From the NCBI RefSeq assembly GCF_039724765.1, contig NZ_CP155730.1, positions 1-64,000 on the forward strand: a stretch of 64,000 nt of DNA. Reading direction: 5' to 3'. Origin of the DNA: Sagittula stellata E-37. GTDB taxonomy: Bacteria > Pseudomonadota > Alphaproteobacteria > Rhodobacterales > Rhodobacteraceae. Of the stretch, positions 58,848 to 64,000 are shown piece by piece. The notes under the pieces were generated by a model. It was not told where the DNA came from and did no database searches. It saw nothing but the letters and a program-made list of their open reading frames with translations. Every line of letters starts with the position of its first letter. Within the stretch, counting starts at the first letter, position 1. Both the position numbers and the translations under genes were made by a program.

Positions 58848-59863
58848 CACAGGTCCAGCCCCAGCAGGTTGCCGATATTGTCCTGATAGACCTTTTGGCG
58901 GGTCTCGTCCGTGAAGTCCTCGCTGTCGAGAATGCGAATGGTCTCGCGGATATATGCCGGCCCGCCTTCGGGATCGAAGGGCGCGTCCGAGGCAAAGACC
59001 ACGCGATCCTCTCCGAAGAATTCCAGCGCGTGGCGGATCGCGGACTTCGAACCGAATGTCGCGGTATCCGCATAGAACTCCTTGAAATACTCTAGATGCG
59101 GACGCTTCAGCGCCTTGCGTACGGCGGCAAGATCCCGATCTGTGGTCCGCGCACCCATCTGGTCCCAGCCGGGACCGACACGGCCTTCGAAATAGGGGAT
59201 CATGCCGCCCGCGTGGTGGGTGATGACCTTGAGGTTTTCCCAGCGGTCGAAGAACTGCGAGAAGACCATGCGCGCCATCGCCGCCGAGGTCTCGTAGGGC
59301 CAGCCGAACGTCCACCAGATCTCGTATTCCGACTGCGATTCAGAGGCATAGTCGGTCATGTTGGCGCCGCGCGCGGGGTGCAGCCAGACGGGCTTTTTCG
59401 CGCTGTTCATATACTCGAAGAACGGCGCGTAGTCGGGCAGGTCGACGGGCGTGCCTCCGATATTGGTGAAGATCTGGATGCCGACCGCGCCGAGATCCTC
59501 GATGGCGCGTTTGGCTTCCGCGACCATGCCATCGGGATGGCTCATTGGTGCCGTGGCGATGAATGCGGGGAAGCGGTCCGGGTATTTCTGGCACAGTTCG
59601 GCCATCGAATCCGACCCGATGCGCGAAAGCTCCAGAGCGGCCTCGGGCCCGACCATCTTTTCCAGCGGCGGCGAGGCCAGCGACAAAATCTGGCAATACT
59701 CCGGTCCGAATTCGTCCATCACCTGAAAACGGCGGTCGAGATCGGTCATCATCGGGACGTCCCCCGACCTTTTGGTGATGTCGCTCATCGTGCCGATATG
59801 GCCGATCAACGCGTCGAAAAAGGGCTTGGGCCAGATATGGTTGAAGGCATCGATTTTCTTCAT
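58847..59863 (-). CDS. Amidohydrolase family protein (ACMSD/resorcylate decarboxylase-like)
   Basis: A 338-residue amidohydrolase-2 protein, the group that holds aminocarboxymuconate-semialdehyde decarboxylase and non-oxidative aromatic acid decarboxylases. Metal-site regions: DAFNHIWP near the start (family usually HxH or ExH; here the first position is Phe), WLHPARGANM, VITHHAGGMIPYFEGRVG, and the aspartate in FASDAPFDPEGGP. The start at 59863 has an AGGAG ribosome binding site; upstream sequence belongs to the preceding small ORF. Possible reactions: decarboxylation of a ring acid or hydrolysis of a ring-cleavage lactone. Confidence 0.83.
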   Translation of the reverse strand: MKKIDAFNHIWPKPFFDALIGHIGTMSDITKRSGDVPMMTDLDRRFQVMDEFGPEYCQILSLASPPLEKMVGPEAALELSRIGSDSMAELCQKYPDRFPAFIATAPMSHPDGMVAEAKRAIEDLGAVGIQIFTNIGGTPVDLPDYAPFFEYMNSAKKPVWLHPARGANMTDYASESQSEYEIWWTFGWPYETSAAMARMVFSQFFDRWENLKVITHHAGGMIPYFEGRVGPGWDQMGARTTDRDLAAVRKALKRPHLEYFKEFYADTATFGSKSAIRHALEFFGEDRVVFASDAPFDPEGGPAYIRETIRILDSEDFTDETRQKVYQDNIGNLLGLDL

Positions 59864-59876
59864 GGGTCTTCTCCTG

Positions 59877-60155
59877 TCAGTCTCTGCCCGCGAACGCTTC
59901 GGTCCAGTCGCCTGCCAGATGGGCAAGGCGGGCCGAGGTTGCGGTGGCGGAGGATTTGATGGCGCGGCCGGGGTGCTCGTCGGCCCGATCTTTTGGCAGA
60001 GCGCGCAGCCCGTGTTCTTCGGCGGCAGAGGCCGTGTTGAGGGAGATCGAGCCCGGTTTCGATGGTGGGACACCCACGGTCTGCGCCTTGGCCACACGGT
60101 CGAAGGCCGCGCTAAGCGCAATGGCCAGGCCAAGGCCTGTCAATCCATCGGTCAT
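59877..60155 (-). CDS. Small hypothetical protein at the head of the amidohydrolase operon
   Basis: A 92-residue ORF not matching any family I know. It has a strong ribosome binding site (GGGGAGGGG, six bases before the ATG), and its stop leaves just enough room for the amidohydrolase ribosome binding site, so operon architecture supports it. The N-terminus contains a short hydrophobic helix (LTGLGLAIALSAAF) that may be a weak signal or anchor. The rest is polar, ending in ARLAHLAGDWTEAFAGRD. It could be a regulatory leader or an accessory subunit. Confidence 0.5.
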   Translation of the reverse strand: MTDGLTGLGLAIALSAAFDRVAKAQTVGVPPSKPGSISLNTASAAEEHGLRALPKDRADEHPGRAIKSSATATSARLAHLAGDWTEAFAGRD

Positions 60156-60326
60156 GGTTCCCCTCCCCAAGGCCGATCCGCAATGCGTAACCGGAGTGAA
60201 ATCCCGTTTTGTGAGATTTGACTACCTTTTTGCTTGTCATCACCGGCAGATCAAGCAAAAAGTCTCGTCAAAGATGCACTTTCTGCCGGCCCGAGGGCTG
60301 AGCCAAGGGACACGAGGGAGGGTCAG
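60156..60326. promoter_or_regulatory. Divergent promoter region of module C
   Basis: Between the small ORF (minus) and the ThDP-enzyme gene (plus). It contains AAATC-11-GATTT (60199-60219) with TGTGAGATTT at 60210-60219, the inverse of the ten bases before the flavin hydroxylase gene. GAGGGAGG just before 60327 is the ribosome binding site of the ThDP enzyme. Confidence 0.45.
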
Positions 60327-62069
60327 ATGACTGCAATCAATGGAAAATCCGGCAGTTCGGACGCCGCAACTACGGCATCCAAGCGGAGCAGAACCGGGGC
60401 CGAGGCGCTTCTGACAGGTCTCAAGCGCGATGGAATCGACTTCATCTTCTCAAATAGTGGGACAGACCACCCTCCGATCATTGAAGCCTTTGCGGCGCTG
60501 CACCCCGACGAGCGCCCCGAGCCGGTCATCGTCCCGCATGAGACGGCAGGCGTCGCGATGGCGCATGGCTATTACCTCGCGACCGGCAGACCGCAGGCGG
60601 TGCTGGTGCATGTGAATGTGGGTTTGGCGAACTGTGTCATGGGAATGATCAACGCGGCATCCGACGACATTCCGCTGGTCATGATGTCCGGGCGCACCCC
60701 CCTGACCGAAACCGGGCGTCCCGGCGGGCGCGTCTCGCCGGTGCAATATGGGCAGGAGATGTATGACCAGACCGCTCTCGTGCGCGAGGTCGCCAAGTTC
60801 AGCTACGAAATGCGCTACCCCGAGCAGGGAGATCTGCTGCCCCGCCGCGCCATCGCTCTGGCGAAGAGCGCGCCCTCCGGTCCGGTCTATCTCAGCCTTC
60901 CGCGAGAGCCGTTGATGGAGGACGTGCCCGACCATATCGCACCGGCTCCGGTGCAGGAACCCGCCGCCGCCGGCCATCCCGCGCCAGAGGCCATCGCACG
61001 CGCCGTAAAGATGCTCCGCGCCGCAAAGTCGCCGGTCATCCTGTGCCAGCGCGGCGACCCGGAGGGACGTCTGGCGGTGGCTTTGGCCCGGCTGGCAGAA
61101 ACGCACGGCATCGGGGTGGCCGAGACCTTCGTTGTTCGGAACGTCCTGCCCGGTTCACATCCCTGCCATCTGGGCCACGACCCCAAGGCGGCGATCGATG
61201 GCGCGGATCTGTTGCTTGTAATCGACGCTTCGGTGCCCTGGATCGAGGCTGCGCACCGCCCTGCGCCGGATGTGCCGGTGATCCAGATCGGCGCCGATCC
61301 CCTGTTCCGGCGTTTGCCGGTGCGCTCCTTCCGGACCGATCTTGCCTTGCAGGCCGATCCGGTCGCCGTGATCGAGGCGCTGTCAGAGGCCATGGGCGCG
61401 CCCGAACCCGCCGCCGCCGAACGCCTTGAGGCTCTGAAAGTCCGAACCGACGCGCGCCGCGCCCGCGCCCGCTCGGTGGCCGAGGCAGGGGTGAGCGAGC
61501 CGATGGCCAGCGAATGGCTCTCGCATTGCCTTTCCGAGATCATGGACGAGGACTCCATGCTGTTCTCTGAACTGGGGGCCGTGCCTGGGATGATGCAGAT
61601 GAAAGGCCCGAACCAGCTGTTCAACAGCCCGCATTCGGGTGGGCTCGGATGGGGCCTGCCTGCCGCGCTGGGGGCGCAACTGGCGGATCGGGACCGGCTG
61701 GTGATCGCGGCCATCGGGGACGGGTCCTACATGTTTGCCAATCCGGTTGCCTGCCACCAGATCGCCGAGGCCCTCCAGCTGCCGATCCTGACGATCGTCA
61801 AGAACAACGGCATCTGGAACGCCGTCCGCCGCTCGGTCGTGGGCGCCTACCCGGACGGCGCGGCGGCCAAAGCCAACGAGATGCCGCTGACCTCGCTGCA
61901 ACCGCAGCCCGATTTCTGCATGATCGCCGCCGCCAGCCGCGCCCATGTCGAGACAGTCAAGCACGGGCGCGACCTGAAAGCGGCGTTGGAGCGCGCCCTG
62001 AAGGTGATCCGCGAGGAAAAACGGCAAGTGCTGCTCGATGTGCGTGTGGCGCTCTCGGACAAGCACTGA
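60327..62069 (+). CDS. Thiamine diphosphate-dependent enzyme (benzoylformate decarboxylase/acetolactate synthase-like)
   Basis: A 580-residue ThDP enzyme with the three-domain layout of the acetolactate synthase/benzoylformate decarboxylase superfamily. The cofactor-activating glutamate is Glu72 in [15 protein letters not shown], and the N-terminal [10 protein letters not shown] loop matches the position of the NPGS loop of benzoylformate decarboxylase. The central domain is about 210-340. The ThDP-Mg motif starts with [15 protein letters not shown] at about 463 and ends in VKNN. The ATG at 60327 has a GAGGGAGG ribosome binding site. In this setting decarboxylation of an arylglyoxylate to the aldehyde is the best guess; other 2-oxo acid reactions are possible. 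Confidence 0.85.
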   Translation: MTAINGKSGSSDAATTASKRSRTGAEALLTGLKRDGIDFIFSNSGTDHPPIIEAFAALHPDERPEPVIVPHETAGVAMAHGYYLATGRPQAVLVHVNVGLANCVMGMINAASDDIPLVMMSGRTPLTETGRPGGRVSPVQYGQEMYDQTALVREVAKFSYEMRYPEQGDLLPRRAIALAKSAPSGPVYLSLPREPLMEDVPDHIAPAPVQEPAAAGHPAPEAIARAVKMLRAAKSPVILCQRGDPEGRLAVALARLAETHGIGVAETFVVRNVLPGSHPCHLGHDPKAAIDGADLLLVIDASVPWIEAAHRPAPDVPVIQIGADPLFRRLPVRSFRTDLALQADPVAVIEALSEAMGAPEPAAAERLEALKVRTDARRARARSVAEAGVSEPMASEWLSHCLSEIMDEDSMLFSELGAVPGMMQMKGPNQLFNSPHSGGLGWGLPAALGAQLADRDRLVIAAIGDGSYMFANPVACHQIAEALQLPILTIVKNNGIWNAVRRSVVGAYPDGAAAKANEMPLTSLQPQPDFCMIAAASRAHVETVKHGRDLKAALERALKVIREEKRQVLLDVRVALSDKH

Positions 62070-62084
62070 AGCGATGGAGACTGA

Positions 62085-62449
62085 TCGTCTGGGCGCCAGG
62101 GCGCAACCCGGTGTCCTGGCGCGTCGCTGAAGATTTGAGAGCACGCGTTGCCGATGTCTTTCGTCGTAAGCCACCGCCCCTGATCCTGATATGTCATGCC
62201 ATGGCGAATGGCGTTGTGGAACAATACGGCGATCTTGCGCGCTGTCGCTGTGACCGCCTTCTGCTTGCCGAACCGGCTTGCCAGTTCGGCTGCCGTTTCC
62301 TCGCCTTTCAGGGCTTCCAGCGCGACCTTCGCCTTGAACTCAGGCGCATGCAGCTTGCGTTTCGACATCTCTGATCTCCTTCTCGTCGAAAATCAGCAGA
62401 CTGCCAATCGTAGCTTATGTCAGTGTCCGGATTTCGGGGGGGTAGCTCA
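62085..62449 (-). mobile_element. Chimeric IS remnant (IS3-type end fused to another transposase tail)
   Basis: The minus strand starts with an IS3-family-like terminal sequence (from 62449, TGAGCTACCCCCCCGAAATC, then CCGGACA). An orfA start at 62368 follows ([19 protein letters not shown], through ELASRFG). After about 34 residues the reading changes abruptly to a different transposase C-terminus ([27 protein letters not shown]), which continues after a frameshift near 62176 as [18 protein letters not shown] to about 62085. The second part resembles the tail of an IS110-like transposase, but I am unsure of that family. Most of both elements is gone, so it is inactive. Confidence 0.7.
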
Positions 62450-62467
62450 CGTCCTGAGTTGAAACGC

Positions 62468-63103
62468 TTAACCGAATGGGCGTTCCAGGGCGGTAACACT
62501 GTCAAGGACCTGCGCAACCTGACCATCGGGACCGCGCGCGTCGCGCGGGTGGTCCGCGATCTCGATCATGTTCCAATCGAACAGCGCCAGGGCGTCAGCA
62601 ACGTCCTGCGCCTTGGGGAACTGTATCTCCGGATCGCTCCAGGCCCAGGGGGCGAGGCTTCCGTGCCCTGCGATCAAAAGGAGTCCCCCCGGCGCAACGA
62701 GGGTCGCCGCAGCACGGAGCATGGCGGCCCGATCAAATTCCAGTGGCGTATGGGTGAACATCGAAAGGACAAGATCGAACGGGCCGTCCGGCAGTGACTT
62801 CGAAAGGTCATGACGCAGCCAGGTGACCCGCTCTGCGACCCCGGCCGTCTCGGCGTTGCGCCGAACAGTATCAAGGGCGGCCTGCGACACATCGACGGCA
62901 ACAACCTTCCATCCGTTCCTCGCAAGCCAAATCGCATCATCGCCACGCCCGCAGCCAAGGTCCACGGCGCGGCCGGCAGGTCGACCCGCGATGAGGCGTT
63001 CCAGCGCCGCGGAGGGGCTTCCGCTGCTCGGTCGGGTCATCCCGGACCAATAGCGATCCCAGAAGCTTTCCGGCGTGTCGGTATCGAGGATGGTCGGTTT
63101 CAT
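62468..63103 (-). CDS. Class I SAM-dependent methyltransferase
   Basis: A 211-residue methyltransferase of the UbiG/TehB-like class I fold. Motif I is AVDLGCGRGDDAIWLARNG (about 46-64), an acidic loop VVAVDVSQAAL follows, and motif IV is FDLVLSMFTHTP with post-motif LVAPGGLLLIAGHG. The target is unknown; relatives detoxify chalcogens or thiols or modify small molecules. Its start overlaps the stop of the MFS gene (ATGA at 63100-63103), so the two are co-translated and probably form an export/detoxification pair. Confidence 0.87.
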   Translation of the reverse strand: MKPTILDTDTPESFWDRYWSGMTRPSSGSPSAALERLIAGRPAGRAVDLGCGRGDDAIWLARNGWKVVAVDVSQAALDTVRRNAETAGVAERVTWLRHDLSKSLPDGPFDLVLSMFTHTPLEFDRAAMLRAAATLVAPGGLLLIAGHGSLAPWAWSDPEIQFPKAQDVADALALFDWNMIEIADHPRDARGPDGQVAQVLDSVTALERPFG

Positions 63104-64000
63104 ATGGTTTTCCTTCCGTGTTTGCGCAAGCTGTCGAGGCCGAGAAGCGCGAAGAGGATCATTGGATAAAGGCAGGCGGCAATCATGGCAGGGAGCGGAT
63201 CACCGTTCGCCGATAGGCCGAAATAGATGCCAGAGACGATTGCGATACCCAGTGCCGCCCCGATCTGTTGAAACGCCTGCAACGCGCCCGAAGCGGCGCC
63301 GGAGTCTGCCGCAGCGGCCGTGGCCATCACGGACTGGAACAGGGCCACCACGACCGTTCCCATCCCGAACCCGCAGACAATGAGCGGGACAGTAAGGTGC
63401 CACGGCACAATGCCGGCTCCGATCTGCAACAGGACCAGAGCAGTCAGCACCATGCCCATCACAAGGAGTCCGGCGCCAACCCCGATCCGCCGAGGCAGCG
63501 GCCAATCTCGCAAGCGCGATGCGTTCATCGATGCCGCCATGACACCTACCGGAAACGCTGCCGTCGAAAGCCCGCTTTGCAGGGGCGTCAAGCCGAGGTT
63601 AGATTGCAGGTAGACCGTCAGCACCAGGAAGAAGCCTGGGATGCCGGAAAACACGAACACAACCCGGCAAAGGCCCTGCAGGAAGGATGCGTTTCGCAAG
63701 AGATTGGTGGGGATAAGCGACGTCCGGCCGCGCCGATCCCGCCTCAGCATGTGGCTTACGGTCAATCCCGCCAGCGGCAAGGATGCGATAAGAATTGCGA
63801 TGATCGGCCATGGCCAGCCCATCGCGCGCCCCTCGACCAACGGCAGGACAAGGCAGACAGTCGTCAGCGCGGAGAGCGCCGTGCCGGTCCAGTCCGCCGC
63901 TTGCGTCACGCCTCGTTCCGCGGGCACCGTGAGCTTCGCGCCGATGATGGCCACGATCCCTAAGGGTACGTTCACAATGAAGATGGCGCGCCAGTCCAGG
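63100..64000 (-). CDS. MFS transporter, DHA2 (EmrB/QacA) type, N-terminus outside the window
   Basis: The visible 300 residues contain about eight membrane helices and the reading is still open at the window edge (WRAIFIVNVPLGIVAI), which is the conserved middle segment of 14-helix drug:H+ antiporters. The first about 170 residues lie beyond 64000. The C-terminal part has GLTPLQSGLSTAAFPVGVMA and ASGALQAFQQIGAALGIAI, also typical. Likely a multidrug or metabolite exporter coupled to the methyltransferase. Confidence 0.87.
   Translation of the reverse strand, partial: LDWRAIFIVNVPLGIVAIIGAKLTVPAERGVTQAADWTGTALSALTTVCLVLPLVEGRAMGWPWPIIAILIASLPLAGLTVSHMLRRDRRGRTSLIPTNLLRNASFLQGLCRVVFVFSGIPGFFLVLTVYLQSNLGLTPLQSGLSTAAFPVGVMAASMNASRLRDWPLPRRIGVGAGLLVMGMVLTALVLLQIGAGIVPWHLTVPLIVCGFGMGTVVVALFQSVMATAAAADSGAASGALQAFQQIGAALGIAIVSGIYFGLSANGDPLPAMIAACLYPMILFALLGLDSLRKHGRKTI

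Noticed and set aside
58848..59315. Upstream open extension of the aldehyde dehydrogenase frame
   Set aside because: It overlaps the amidohydrolase gene in another frame and has no similarity to aldehyde dehydrogenases; the start at 58847 fits the family and the TGATG coupling.
59864..60133. N-terminal extension of the amidohydrolase
   Set aside because: Arg/Pro-rich translation antisense-like in composition; a good ribosome binding site precedes the ATG at 59863 and the interval is explained by the 92-codon ORF.
62090..62450. Functional IS3 element
   Set aside because: Only the left end and the first about 34 codons of orfA are present; orfB and the right end are missing.

Overview
The window looks like part of a plasmid or chromid of a GC-rich alphaproteobacterium, most likely a member of the Rhodobacteraceae (roseobacter/Paracoccus relatives). 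The evidence is a complete repABC replication/partition block (4981-8551) with repABC-type parS palindromes. Next to it is a DUF1403 / ScpB-like / tyrosine-recombinase cassette, and there is a heavy load of TRAP transporters. The taxonomic call is inference from gene content; no rRNA or chromosomal marker is present.

Layout. 1-1294: tail of an unseen gene, then a Fic-domain protein with an altered active-site motif. 1406-4583: plasmid-maintenance cassette (hypothetical ORF, ScpB-like, DUF1403, tyrosine recombinase) around a perfect 45-bp palindrome. 4981-8619: repA, repB, antisense ctRNA, repC and two parS-like sites. 8865-15460: iron acquisition (TonB-dependent receptor, PiuC-type dioxygenase, ExbB, ExbD, TonB; convergent alpha-hydroxy-acid oxidase and HemP). 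15657-18961: stress/redox genes (HxlR regulator with a quinone-reductase-like SDR; LysR regulator with a YgiD-type dioxygenase).

19028-62069 is a large catabolic island for aromatic, probably lignin-derived, compounds. Module A (19-34.9 kb) holds a LuxR and a VOC protein, an aldehyde dehydrogenase, MarR, an NDP-forming CoA ligase, an aryl-alcohol dehydrogenase, an enoyl-CoA hydratase, an orphan molybdenum hydroxylase large subunit, a dienelactone hydrolase, IclR, a second aldehyde dehydrogenase, a beta-hydroxyacid dehydrogenase and a GMC oxidoreductase. Module B (35.1-49 kb) holds a DctPQM TRAP transporter with two paralogous binding proteins, a salicylate-hydroxylase-like flavoprotein, an alpha/beta hydrolase, a FerA-like CoA ligase, a hydroxycinnamoyl-CoA hydratase/lyase homologue, two acyl-CoA dehydrogenases and a second GMC enzyme. 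Module C (49.3-62 kb) holds IclR, a phenol-hydroxylase-like flavoprotein, a ketopantoate-reductase-family dehydrogenase, an FMN alpha-hydroxy-acid oxidase, a TAXI-type TRAP system, an aldehyde dehydrogenase, an amidohydrolase and a ThDP enzyme.

How it may work together (inference): TRAP systems import aromatic acids. CoA ligases and the hydratase/lyase or acyl-CoA dehydrogenases shorten C3 side chains. Alcohol and aldehyde oxidising enzymes finish side-chain oxidation. Module C has the four activities needed to take both enantiomers of an arylglycolate (mandelate-like acid) through arylglyoxylate and aldehyde to an aromatic acid. No obvious protocatechuate or catechol ring-cleavage dioxygenase is visible, so products probably enter central pathways encoded elsewhere. 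The window ends with a chimeric IS remnant (62085-62449), a methyltransferase and a truncated MFS exporter.
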